Assembly (NCBI GenBank): GCA_050180235.1
Contig: JBFXEJ010000030.1
Coordinates: forward strand, 1-52,580
Direction of reading: 5' to 3'
DNA length: 52,580 nt
Origin: JAABRU01 sp050180235
GTDB lineage: Bacteria > Desulfobacterota > Desulfobacteria > Desulfobacterales > Desulfococcaceae
Shown here: in pieces, positions 42,001 to 49,831 of the stretch
Layout of the letters: every line of letters starts with the position of its first letter
How positions within the stretch are numbered: the first letter of the stretch is position 1
Program-made: the position numbers and the translations under genes
The notes under the pieces: generated by a model
What the model saw: only the letters and a program-made list of their open reading frames with translations
Database searches by the model: none
What the model was told of the DNA's origin: nothing

Positions 42001-43239
42001 GTTCTGGTAAAACCTGTAAGCCGCAGTGTGATCTTCCAGACCATTCTGGAAGTCATGGGGCAGAAACAGACTGAAATCTGTCCGCCAAAAAAGAAAAAGA
42101 AAGATACTGCTCTCAGAAACCGCATCCGGGGCACACGGGTGCTGCTGGTGGAAGACAACCGGATCAATCAGCAGGTGGCTGCCGAACTGCTCCAGTCTGA
42201 GGGCCTTTCTGTTCAGGTGGCAAACAATGGAAAAGAGGCCCTGCAATGGGTGCGGAAATCCGGTTTTGATTTGATATTCATGGATATTCAGATGCCGGAA
42301 ATGGATGGTTACGAAGCCACAGAGGAAATCCGGAAATGGGAGGCCGGGGACTCAGTCCTCAGAACTCAGTCCTCAGAACCCAGTCCCCTGCCCCCAATCC
42401 CCAAAATCCCCATCATCGCGATGACAGCCCATGCCATGAGCGGTGAGCGGGAGAAATGTCTGGCCTGCGGCATGGATGATTTTATCAGCAAACCCATTGA
42501 TCCGGAAAGGCTTATATCTGTACTGTCCCGCTGGATTCGCAATGATCGCTGTCAGTGCAGTGAAAATGCAGTGCAGTACGAATTTGGAGAAAAGGACAAC
42601 CGCCCTGCCAAAGATGAATTTTCTTTTCAACTGCCCGGAATTGACACCGGGGCCGGTCTGAAACGGGTTGCAGGCAACCGGAGCCTGTTCCGCAAACTGC
42701 TTCTGCAGTTTTATCAGGATTACCGGGATACAGTTCCAAAAATCAGAACCATGCTGGAACAGGGAAATGCAGCGGAAGTCCGCAAACTGGCCCATACAAT
42801 CAAAGGAGTGTCCGGAAATATGGGCGCACAGGAACTGTTTCTGGCAGCAGGACAACTGGAATCCGCCATTCGGACAGATCAGAGCGGAAAATATTTTCTG
42901 CTGTGGGAAAAACTGGCAAAGGAACTCAGCCGCGTACTGCATTCCATAAAAATGATGGAAAAAATTCCGTATCCTGAAAATCCGGAACACAGTTCAGATG
43001 AATATCAATGCACATCAGAGATCTCCGACCTGATTCCGATACTGAATGAACTGAGGAAACTGCTGCGGGAAGGGGATGCGGAAGTACTTGAAAAGACCGG
43101 GTCGGTCAAAGCATATCTGAAGAAATGCGGTTTGGCAGTACCGGGGGAACAGCTTGCGGAACAGATTTACAATTATGAATTCGGAGAAGCACGGGAAACT
43201 CTGGAAAAAATTCTGCTGACACTGCAAAACAGAAAATGA
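39040..43239 (+). CDS. Large hybrid histidine kinase: periplasmic solute-binding domain-TM-GAF-HisKA-HATPase-REC-REC-Hpt
   Basis: The 1399-residue product starts at GTG 39040, overlapping the previous stop, or at ATG 39049. Residues 1-22 are a signal peptide. A family-3 solute-binding sensor domain follows (about 45-265: IRVGFPEGFPPGAF, then DMFIGNETAERTAF), then a membrane helix (LLIAGGLCILILAMALIW), a coiled coil, a GAF domain (about 450-620), HisKA with His near 647 (RMSHEIRTPMN), a HATPase, two receivers (Asp near 938 in VFLDWNMP and near 1080 in IFMDIQMP) and an Hpt domain (His near 1252 in LAHTIKGVSGN). This is a BvgS/EvgS-like plan. The ligand is unknown. The last receiver carries a Ser/Pro-rich insert like that of the neighbouring kinase. 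Confidence 0.92.
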   Translation: MRNMKFIITAIFCILAFCPVYADQGKSPVFTAEEKAWIAAHPVIRVGFPEGFPPGAFRDRKGRPAGLLVDYIRLVSERSGIHTHAVFLSWPDLVAQAKDRRIDMFIGNETAERTAFINFSKPIMPVPTAIVNRSESPFIMGLESLKGRDVAVVRDTITFIRLQQDYPEIHIIPVELPLEGLECVSSGKTEAYVGYLAVSEFLIQKQRLSSLKVAALTGYPDIQMGFAVRKDWPELSAIIDKILASISPGDQAAIMEKWLRVPYDYRINWTAVRYRLLIAGGLCILILAMALIWNRRLAKEITERRHVEKALQDQSRRLNERVKELKCLYGISSLVSDAGLNHALTWEKILTEIVAQIPPACHDPEITGARLVLDGLEVRTGNFSETPQTLKQNILVNGELAGVLEVCHPDENAEADNDPFYPEEHHLINAIAELLGRIAGQRCYEKREKRRHRYEAGLSACSRTLLANGPVEEIMGAAIGHLLAAAEVHRVYIFENFDDPADGLCMRQICEICAGGIKAEIGNPLLQHLPYSELGFLRAKLAEGENYSGIVAQFPLAERGVLEAQGIVSILILPVFVRENWYGFIGFDDCVQARNWAEEEIRMLRTAADMLGTFVCRKQTEAELEKAKTEAESASRSKSEFLARMSHEIRTPMNAVMGLTHLAMQTELTARQHDYLRKIKSASESLLGIINDILDFSKIEAGKMEMESAEFNLDEVFDSLSDMVRLKAEEKGIEMIFSLADNVPRFLIGDPLRLGQILLNLTSNSLKFTESGEIAVRAEISGEPEPAFDRVKLRFSVRDTGIGISPEKLSVLFDPFTQADGSVTRKFGGTGLGLAICKRLSGMMGGEIHAESKAGQGSTFTFTAEFKRQTRLRKKRFLTPPELVGIRVLVADDNSGSRDILNKTLSSFSFDVVSVESGDRALAIIEENREHPFCLVFLDWNMPNMDGIETAKRIKDRFSPDQIPKIILVTGYGEKVMEQTHRHLLDAVLVKPVSRSVIFQTILEVMGQKQTEICPPKKKKKDTALRNRIRGTRVLLVEDNRINQQVAAELLQSEGLSVQVANNGKEALQWVRKSGFDLIFMDIQMPEMDGYEATEEIRKWEAGDSVLRTQSSEPSPLPPIPKIPIIAMTAHAMSGEREKCLACGMDDFISKPIDPERLISVLSRWIRNDRCQCSENAVQYEFGEKDNRPAKDEFSFQLPGIDTGAGLKRVAGNRSLFRKLLLQFYQDYRDTVPKIRTMLEQGNAAEVRKLAHTIKGVSGNMGAQELFLAAGQLESAIRTDQSGKYFLLWEKLAKELSRVLHSIKMMEKIPYPENPEHSSDEYQCTSEISDLIPILNELRKLLREGDAEVLEKTGSVKAYLKKCGLAVPGEQLAEQIYNYEFGEARETLEKILLTLQNRK

Positions 43240-43343
43240 TTTTCCCCGCATTTTGATACTTTGAAGGGATATTCTTTTCTGGAAATCACCTAAAAAAAAC
43301 CGCAGGGATATTTCTGATCTGCTGAGGGGTTGGAAATGTAAGT

Positions 43344-44651
43344 ATGAAAAAAGACAAAAAAAACCGTATAACGGATCATATGATGTTCATAGGGCTTGGG
43401 CTGGCCATGTTTTACTGGCTGTGCGACTCCTTTCTGAGCATTTTTTTATCAGACAAATCCAATATTGCAGATTTGATTTTCGGCACAAAACTGGATGAAA
43501 TCTGGACCCGTATTGTGGTGCTCTGTCTTTTTGTCATTTTCGGATCCCATGCCCAGTACACCATAGACAACCGGAAAAAAGCGGAAAATGCTTTGCGGGA
43601 AAGTGAGGAGAGATACCGCACTTTGGTGGAAAATATTCCCATAGGAATCTGCCGGATTGAGCCTGATTGCAATGGATCGTTTTTAATGGCAAATCCATCT
43701 TTTGTAAAAATGTTTGCCTATGAATCCGAAACCATGCTCCGGAACATTGCCATGCAGGAAATCTGGCAGAAATACGAAGACTGCCGGTTTTTTTCCGAAA
43801 ACCTGATGAAACACGGCAGTTTTCATCAGAACGAAATTCAACTGAGAAAGAAAAACGGCAAACTCATGTGGACTTCGGTGACAGCCAGGCTGGTATATCC
43901 GGACGGTCCGGAAAAACCGGCCTGTTTTGACTGCACGTTTGAGGATATTGATGAACGCAAAAACGCGGCAGAACAGATTCAGCAGGCGGCCGAAACCCGC
44001 AGACGTTTTCAGAAAATGCTTTCTCCGAATCTTGCGGATTTGGTGGCTTCCGGCGAACTGAAGGTGGAAAAGGGCGGAGAAAACCGGGTGGCAACGGTGC
44101 TTTTTGCCGATATCCGGGGCTTTACCACCATGAGCGAAACCACACATGCTTCCGAGATTCTCCGGATGCTTAATGAATATTTTGAAGTGATGGTGGATAT
44201 TATTTTCCGTTATGAAGGCACTGTGGACAAATTTATCGGGGATGCCATTATGGTTATATGGGGGGCACCTGTCCGGCATGAGGATGACCCGGTACGTTCG
44301 GTCAGAGCTGCCCTGGCCATGCGGGATGTTCTTAACAATTTTAACCGGAAACGGAAATCTGAAGGCAGGCAGGCCATTCAGGTCGGCATCGGCATCAATA
44401 CCGGAAAACTGGTGGCCGGATATATCGGCTCCACCCATACCATGAGTTATTCAGTGATCGGAGATACAGTCAACACAGCATCCAGACTTTGCGGAGCAGC
44501 CGGATCCGGACAGATTCTGATTTCCGAAAGCACTTACAGCCATGTACAGAATATTTTCAGCGTCACCCGGCTTGAACCCATTGTGGCAAAAGGAAAACTC
44601 CATCCGATCAGAGTGTTCAATGTGGTGGGGGAACCGGGTGTGAGGGAATGA
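43344..44651 (+). CDS. Membrane PAS-class III adenylate/guanylate cyclase
   Basis: The 435-residue protein has two N-terminal membrane helices (about 13-36 and 53-69), a PAS domain (about 85-210, opening ALRESEERYRTLVENIP) and a class III cyclase domain (about 240-430). The metal-binding Asp pair is visible in VLFADIRGFTT and FIGDAIMVIWGAP, and the transition-state loop in SYSVIGDTVNTASRL (with Asn and Arg). It should make cAMP from ATP in the cytoplasm, probably as a dimer, under PAS control. A cNMP-binding-fold protein is encoded 25 kb away, but that protein lacks the usual phosphate-binding arginine. The gene follows the kinase pair by 104 bp and ends before a strong hairpin. Confidence 0.92.
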   Translation: MKKDKKNRITDHMMFIGLGLAMFYWLCDSFLSIFLSDKSNIADLIFGTKLDEIWTRIVVLCLFVIFGSHAQYTIDNRKKAENALRESEERYRTLVENIPIGICRIEPDCNGSFLMANPSFVKMFAYESETMLRNIAMQEIWQKYEDCRFFSENLMKHGSFHQNEIQLRKKNGKLMWTSVTARLVYPDGPEKPACFDCTFEDIDERKNAAEQIQQAAETRRRFQKMLSPNLADLVASGELKVEKGGENRVATVLFADIRGFTTMSETTHASEILRMLNEYFEVMVDIIFRYEGTVDKFIGDAIMVIWGAPVRHEDDPVRSVRAALAMRDVLNNFNRKRKSEGRQAIQVGIGINTGKLVAGYIGSTHTMSYSVIGDTVNTASRLCGAAGSGQILISESTYSHVQNIFSVTRLEPIVAKGKLHPIRVFNVVGEPGVRE

Positions 44652-44685
44652 TTAATGATGAATTATGAATGGATAAGAGTGGTAG

Positions 44686-44732
44686 GGTGTGCATACTCTG
44701 ATTTTTTGGAAAAAAATCAGAGTATGCACACC
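44686..44732 (+). terminator. Perfect 22-bp hairpin after the cyclase gene
   Basis: The stem runs GGTGTGCATACTCTGATTTT and on for two more T, pairing exactly with the downstream arm across a 3-nt loop. A further T6 run follows at about 44740-44745. It sits 34 bp beyond the cyclase stop and can serve as a terminator in either direction. Its unusual length suggests it derives from a mobile palindromic element. Confidence 0.55.
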
Positions 44733-44750
44733 ATGTGATTTTTTCAACAG

Positions 44751-44882
44751 CAAAAAATTGGTGCGGGCTCCGCTTTTGCCCGCCCTGACCTCTGAATGTT
44801 TGGCAAAACCGCAGACTCCCAGACTTTCCGTTCGGAACTCCGGATAAAAGGGCGGGGAGTGCCAAACTGAAGGTTTGGCTAT
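44751..44882. repeat. Palindromic repeat tract before the methyltransferase gene
   Basis: The tract contains GGCTCCGCTTTTGCCCGCCC and a family E-like portion (GCCAAACTGAAGGTTTGGC, itself an inverted repeat). It has no coding content. Confidence 0.45.
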
Positions 44883-44927
44883 AAAAGGATTTTTTTGAAC
44901 CATTTATTTTTCAGCAGAGGAATTTCA

Positions 44928-46067
44928 ATGCTTATCTATCAGAAAAACGGACAGTATTTTGCACAGGCCGCAACAGGGACAGAGGATTTGGGTGCGGAAG
45001 AACTGAGGGAACTGGGGGCCGCCGATGTCCGATCCGCATTCCGGGGCATTTATTTTTACGGAGACAGGGAATGTCTGTACCGTGTCAATTACCAGTCACG
45101 TTTTCTCAGCCGTGTGCTGGCCCCGCTGGCTGTGTTTGACTGTCCCGATCCGGACATTCTTTACCGAAAGGCACAGTCTGTTTCCTGGCCTGATATTTTC
45201 GGCACGGAGAACACATTTGCTGTTTTTGCCAATGTATCAAACAGCAAAATTACGCATTCCCAGTATGCGGCCCTGCGCGTGAAAGATGCGGTTGCTGACC
45301 AGTTCCGGAAGCGGCATGGTGAAAGACCCAATGTAAACACAGAAAATCCCGATGTCCGGATTGATCTGTATATTCACAAAGATAAAGCCACCATCAGTCT
45401 GGACACATCCGGTGGTTCCCTGCACCGCAGGGGATACCGCAAAGATGGGCTGGAGGCTCCCATGCAGGAGACAGTGGCTGCTGTGATTATCCGCATGTCC
45501 GGATGGGACGGTTCCATGCCTCTGGCTGATCCCATGTGCGGCGCGGGCACCCTGTTAATCGAAGCAATGATGCAGTACTGCCGGATTCCGCCGGGCTATC
45601 TCCGTCCCAGATTCGGATTTGAATTTCTTCCGGATTTTGATCCGGATATATGGCATTGTGTAAAAAAAACTGCGGATCAGGAAATACAGACACTTCCGGA
45701 TGGCCTGATTTCCGGCAGAGATATATTGCCTCAGGCAGTGGAAGTGGCGGAAAAAAACTGCGGAAATCTGCCATCGGGAGAGAAAATCACTTTTTCTGCC
45801 GGAGCATTTCAGGATATTGAACATATGGAAAATACAGTGATTGTATGCAATCCGCCCTATGGAATCCGCATGGGAAACCGGGAAAAATCCGACATTTTGA
45901 TGAAGGAATTCGGGGATTTTCTCAAACATCGCTGCAAAGGTTCCTCGGCTTATGTGTATTTCGGAGACCGGGAGTTGATGAAAAGAATCGGTCTCAAACC
46001 ATCCTGGAAAAAAGAACTGCGCAACGGCGGACTGGACGGCAGGCTGGCAAAATATGAGATGTATTAA
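44928..46067 (+). CDS. THUMP-domain rRNA large-subunit methyltransferase (RlmL N-terminal/YpsC type)
   Basis: ATG 44928, behind AGAGGAA, gives 379 residues; a TTG 11 codons upstream is less likely. Residues about 1-60 are the ferredoxin-like part, about 60-160 the THUMP domain (SNSKITHSQYAALRVKDAV, then DVRIDLYIHKDKATISLD). The Rossmann methyltransferase follows, with SAM site ADPMCGAGTLLIEA, a helix GRDILPQAVEVAEKN and catalytic NPPYGIRMG (NPPY motif). Homologues such as E. coli RlmL methylate N2 of guanosine 2445 in 23S rRNA; this one lacks the RlmK half, as in YpsC. It is monocistronic, with repeat-rich flanks. Confidence 0.9.
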   Translation: MLIYQKNGQYFAQAATGTEDLGAEELRELGAADVRSAFRGIYFYGDRECLYRVNYQSRFLSRVLAPLAVFDCPDPDILYRKAQSVSWPDIFGTENTFAVFANVSNSKITHSQYAALRVKDAVADQFRKRHGERPNVNTENPDVRIDLYIHKDKATISLDTSGGSLHRRGYRKDGLEAPMQETVAAVIIRMSGWDGSMPLADPMCGAGTLLIEAMMQYCRIPPGYLRPRFGFEFLPDFDPDIWHCVKKTADQEIQTLPDGLISGRDILPQAVEVAEKNCGNLPSGEKITFSAGAFQDIEHMENTVIVCNPPYGIRMGNREKSDILMKEFGDFLKHRCKGSSAYVYFGDRELMKRIGLKPSWKKELRNGGLDGRLAKYEMY

Positions 46068-46112
46068 GGCGTTTGCAGGATGATGTGCGTTTTTCCATTC
46101 TGATGCAGGCTT

Positions 46113-46695
46113 CAGACAGCCTGCACGCCCGTTTATGACTGTCTGAACCACGATTCACATGATTAAAGGATTTGCAGGATTTTTCTGTGAAATGCTGAGC
46201 AGGCAGGGCGGACACGGTTTTTTTGTGCCCGCCATTTCAGAGGCGGGCACAAAAAAAACTGTGCCCACCCTACCGGAAAATCATGGTAATCAGAAAAATC
46301 AGATGAATCCCGGTTCAGACAGACTGCACACCACGTTTATGTTTGTCTGAACCACGATTCACATGATTAAAGGATTTGCAGGATTTTTCAGTTAGCAGGT
46401 AGGGCGGGCACGGTTTTTTGTGCCCGCCATTTCAGAGGCGGGCACAAAAAAAACTGTGCCCACCCTACCGGAAAATCATGGTAATCAGAAAAATCAGATG
46501 AATCCCGGTTCAGACAGACTTCACGCCCCGCTTATTCCTGTCTGAACCATGATTCACATGATTAAGGGATTTGCAGGATTTTTCTGTGACCCGCGGAGTA
46601 TTTAAAAAACCGGATTTTTTCAAAAAATCCGGTTTTTCGTAAAATCATGGAAATCCCTTAATCCTGGAAATCCTGGTTCAGACAGACTTCACAGA
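46113..46695. repeat. Tandem family D repeat array upstream of cas10
   Basis: Three consecutive units start with GTCTGAACCACGATTCACAT or close variants at 46141, 46345 and 46540, with periods of about 204 and 195 bp. Each ends near AATCCCGGTTCAGACAGAC or a variant. A partial unit precedes them at about 46113-46140. Units 1 and 2 hold a GGCGGGCACAAAAA palindrome like that of family C; unit 3 holds an AT-rich hairpin instead. The unit length and the lack of short identical repeats with unique spacers rule out a CRISPR array. Confidence 0.75.
46605..46637. terminator. Perfect AT-rich hairpin in the last family D unit
   Basis: The arms AAAAACCGGATTTTTT and AAAAAATCCGGTTTTT pair over 16 bp around a single C. 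T-runs on both sides allow it to act as a bidirectional terminator, which would insulate the csm operon that starts 150 bp on. Confidence 0.5.
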
Positions 46696-46788
46696 TTCCT
46701 GTTTACAAAAGGAAAAAATTGGTGTTTATGTCAAAATTCATGAGACATTGTTTCATATCCGCAAAAATCTTTTGCTTAGGGGGAGGGA

Positions 46789-49152
46789 ATGGATGACATA
46801 CTGAAAACCGGCATGAAGAGCTTTGTCCGGGCTTTGGGGGAATATCTGCCCCGTGAATTTTACGAAGCCATTTGCAATGAAATCAGACCCATGCTGGAAC
46901 CTGATGAATTTTCCGGCATATGCGGTCAAAAACCTGTGAATGCAGCAGAAACAGAGAAAATTCTTCTGCTCCGGCCTGTTTTTCAGCACATGAAAGGCAC
47001 AGGGAAAGGCACAGGGAAAGGCTCGGAGGATCAAAAGGCAAAACCTGAATATTCTTATCCCCTGCAAAAACTTGGGCCGGAAAGCATTTTCCCCCAAAAT
47101 TTGCCGCTGAAAAAAGCAGATTACGATCAGCTTCTCAAAGATTTCAAAAACACACTCCCGAAACTGCAATTCCGCAAAACAGAAAACCATGCCCTGTGGT
47201 TTGAAAATCTGGAGAGCCTGATTATGCTTTATGCCTCATGCTTTCCGGCTTCCGGGAATTCCAAAGATGCGGATATTTCCTTATACGATTATGCCCGCAT
47301 TCAGTCGTCCTTTGCTGTGGCCGATGTAGCATATAAGGATACGGAAGGCGATTGTTCTTCCCCGCGCTATCTGCTGATCAGTGGCGGCATTTCCGGTATT
47401 CAGAGTTTCATTTTTCAGAGTTACGGAGAATCCCGGAAATACCGCTCCAAACTGCTGCGGGGCCGTTCCTTTGCCGTGTCCCTGATTTCCGAACTGGCTG
47501 CGGATATGCTCTGCCGTGAAATGGGACTTCCCTTTCTCTCGGTCATACTCAACGCGGCAGGGCGGTTCACCATTCTGGCTCCGGATACGGAAAAGACCGT
47601 CAAAGCCCTTGATAAAGTGCAGAAAAAAATCGCTGGCTGGCTTTTCCTCCACACCTGCGGAGAAACCCATCTCAGCCTTTCATGGCAGGAAGCCGGGTCG
47701 GAAGATTTCACACCCGAAGGCTTTCCGCTCTTATGGGACGCTGTGGAAAAGAAAAAGGAAAGCGCAAAATTCCGGAAGATTGATTTGGAGGAATACGGCG
47801 GTGCGGTTCCCACTTATCTGAAAGGATTCAATGAATTCGGAATGGGGCTTTGTCCTCTTTGCGGAAAAAGACCCGCAGAGGCAAAAAAAGACAATCTGGC
47901 TGCCTGCCGGATGTGTCTGGATCATATTCATCTGGGGGAAAATCTGGTCAAAGAAATTCCAATAGCCGTGCTGGATGCCGGAAAAACCGGGGCCGGAAAA
48001 CTCCGCATTCCTTTTTTTGATGAATACCAGATTATTTTCGGTGATATTCCGGAAGAACTGCCCGGAGAAGCCATTCGCAGATACTGGGATTTGAACCGGG
48101 AGGCTGCCGGCGATGTGGCTGTGAAATTCATCAACGGCTATATTCCCCGGTGTACCCCGGAACATAAAAAATACAAAGAAATGCTTTCCGATATGGGAAG
48201 GGACGAGGCCGAACAGATCCGGGAAGGAAATCCCATGACCCTGAATCTGATTGCTCTTATGGCAAAAGAGAAAATCAGGGCAGACAGGGCGGGCGAAGCA
48301 GATACTTACCGGGGCGTTGATGCCCTGGGCGTACTCAAGGCAGATGTGGATGATCTGGGTCTGCTTATGGCCTGCGGCCTGGAAGAGCGTTTTTCACTGC
48401 CCCGTGTTTCCACACTCAGCCGTCAGATGAACCTTTTTTTTGCTCTGTACCTGCCCCATCTGCTGGAAAAGGGAAATGATCGCTTCAAAGGCGGATATTT
48501 CCGGGATGTTTACACCGTGTTCGCGGGCGGGGATGATCTTTTTCTCATCGGCCCCTGGAACCGGATTATTGATCTTTGTGTGGAAATCCGCAAAGAATTT
48601 GATCTTTATGTATGCAAAAATCCGGACATTCATTTTTCCGGGGGCATCAGTTTTCACAAGGCACATACACCCATTGACCATATGGCAGCCGCGGCAGAGT
48701 CTGAACTGGAAAAATCCAAATCCTGTGAGGGAAAAGATCGCCTCACCCTGTTTGGTGAAACCGTGCGATGGGAAGATATGGATTCTTTTGAGGATAACAG
48801 GGGAGAAATGGAAACTCTGCGGGATATTCGCGGGCAGATGGAAACATGGCTCGATGATGCAGACGAAACCATCAATCAGGCCATGCTTTTCCGCGTGAAT
48901 GAACTCATGCAGATGGCGGCAAAAGAAAAACTGCTGACCCAAAAACAGGCAGAGAGTTTTCAGGATATGTCCTGCGCCAAATGGCCTTCCCTGCTGGCCT
49001 ATACTGTGGCCCGGAATGCTGCCAAAAAGGCGGAAAGAGACAAAAGAGCGGAACTGACAGATGAAGTGGCAGAGAAATTATACCACTGGATTCACACATG
49101 CCGCAGCAAACTGAAAATTCCCGTATGGCAAATTCTATACAACAGGAGGTAA
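46789..49152 (+). CDS. csm1: Cas10/Csm1, type III-A CRISPR, with degenerate HD region
   Basis: The 787-residue protein is the large subunit of the Csm complex. The first palm domain is at about 195-330 (LLISGGISGIQSFIF, LLRGRSFAVSLI). A zinc ribbon is at about 363-384 (CPLCGKRPAE then CRMC), and the second palm has the cyclase motif AGGDDLFLIGPW (GGDD about 581-584) with GISFHKAHTPI after it. This should make cyclic oligoadenylate on target RNA binding. The N-terminal HD nuclease motif is not seen: there is no HDIGK, and the later SLYDH motif reads SLYDYAR. ATG 46789 is close behind GGGAGGG. A GKGTGKG repeat lies near residue 70. No CRISPR array, cas6 or csm6 is in the window. Confidence 0.93.
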   Translation: MDDILKTGMKSFVRALGEYLPREFYEAICNEIRPMLEPDEFSGICGQKPVNAAETEKILLLRPVFQHMKGTGKGTGKGSEDQKAKPEYSYPLQKLGPESIFPQNLPLKKADYDQLLKDFKNTLPKLQFRKTENHALWFENLESLIMLYASCFPASGNSKDADISLYDYARIQSSFAVADVAYKDTEGDCSSPRYLLISGGISGIQSFIFQSYGESRKYRSKLLRGRSFAVSLISELAADMLCREMGLPFLSVILNAAGRFTILAPDTEKTVKALDKVQKKIAGWLFLHTCGETHLSLSWQEAGSEDFTPEGFPLLWDAVEKKKESAKFRKIDLEEYGGAVPTYLKGFNEFGMGLCPLCGKRPAEAKKDNLAACRMCLDHIHLGENLVKEIPIAVLDAGKTGAGKLRIPFFDEYQIIFGDIPEELPGEAIRRYWDLNREAAGDVAVKFINGYIPRCTPEHKKYKEMLSDMGRDEAEQIREGNPMTLNLIALMAKEKIRADRAGEADTYRGVDALGVLKADVDDLGLLMACGLEERFSLPRVSTLSRQMNLFFALYLPHLLEKGNDRFKGGYFRDVYTVFAGGDDLFLIGPWNRIIDLCVEIRKEFDLYVCKNPDIHFSGGISFHKAHTPIDHMAAAAESELEKSKSCEGKDRLTLFGETVRWEDMDSFEDNRGEMETLRDIRGQMETWLDDADETINQAMLFRVNELMQMAAKEKLLTQKQAESFQDMSCAKWPSLLAYTVARNAAKKAERDKRAELTDEVAEKLYHWIHTCRSKLKIPVWQILYNRR

Positions 49153-49156
49153 CACC

Positions 49157-49585
49157 ATGTCTGAAACAAAAATCATATTCTGGGCAGATGCTGGCAGGTC
49201 CAAAATTGATCCGAAACTCTATTCTGACCGGGCCGAAAATCTGGTCAAAGAGATGAAAGATGACTATGAGAAAAACAAAAAACTGAACAAAAGAACCCAG
49301 GTTCGCAAATTCTATGATGAAGTCCAGCGGCTTTACATGGAATCCAGACGCCTGAATCTGAAAAAGCCCGAGGATCAGCAGAAATGGGATGCCATTCTGC
49401 CGATGGTCAATATGCTCTCTGCCAAAGCCGCGTATGCAAAAGGCCGGGAACTGGTTTCAGACAGGTTTCTGAATTTTATCAAAAACTCGGTGGATCAGAT
49501 CACTGATCCCAGAGATCTGACGGTATTTGCCAATTTTTTCGAGGCATTCATGGGTTATTACCGGCTTTACCTGCCAGCCAATTAA
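49157..49585 (+). CDS. csm2: Csm2, small subunit of the type III-A complex
   Basis: The 142-residue protein is helical and basic. It starts four bases after csm1 behind AGGAGG. Csm2 subunits line the Csm filament and help hold the crRNA-target duplex. The match is to the family pattern: RAENLVKEM near the start, a central QVRKFYDEVQRLY helix, and a C-terminal FANFFEAFMGYYRLY stretch. Its stop codon lies at the left end of a MITE. Confidence 0.85.
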   Translation: MSETKIIFWADAGRSKIDPKLYSDRAENLVKEMKDDYEKNKKLNKRTQVRKFYDEVQRLYMESRRLNLKKPEDQQKWDAILPMVNMLSAKAAYAKGRELVSDRFLNFIKNSVDQITDPRDLTVFANFFEAFMGYYRLYLPAN

Positions 49586-49698
49586 TATCAATTCGCTTTC
49601 AAAACATGGGCATGCCAAATGCTGTTTTTTCGTATTTTTCGTGTTTTTCGTGGCAAAAAAAGAGGCATTCCCAGAACTTTGAAAGCAATTTGGTATAA
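49584..49698. mobile_element. Family A-related MITE between csm2 and csm3
   Basis: The ends AATATCAATTCGCTTTCAAA and, reversed, TTATACCAAATTGCTTTCAA form imperfect inverted repeats of about 20 bp. The interior has TTCGTATTTTTCGTGTTTTT-type iterations and no frame. It overlaps the csm2 stop codon. Confidence 0.65.
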
Positions 49699-49726
49699 AA
49701 AGCAGGGCGGGTGAAGAAAAAAAGGT

Positions 49727-49820
49727 GGGTTTCGCTGTCGCTTCACCCACCCTACGATAATTTATAAAGCAGGGCGGGTTTCGCTGTCGCTTCACCCATC
49801 CTGCGATAATTTATAAAGGG
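49727..49820. repeat. Two 49-bp tandem units before csm3
   Basis: The unit beginning GGGTTTCGCTGTCGCTTCAC occurs at 49727 and 49776, each followed by CGATAATTTATAAAG. A GGGTGAAG/CTTCACCC hairpin spans the first copy. The tract ends at the ribosome site of csm3 (GGGGG). Confidence 0.6.
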
Positions 49821-49831
49821 GGTATGCGGAT

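Noticed and set aside
46113..46695. Possible CRISPR array upstream of cas10
   Set aside because: The repeat units are about 200 bp with inverted ends and similar interiors; there are no 25-40-bp direct repeats separated by unique spacers.
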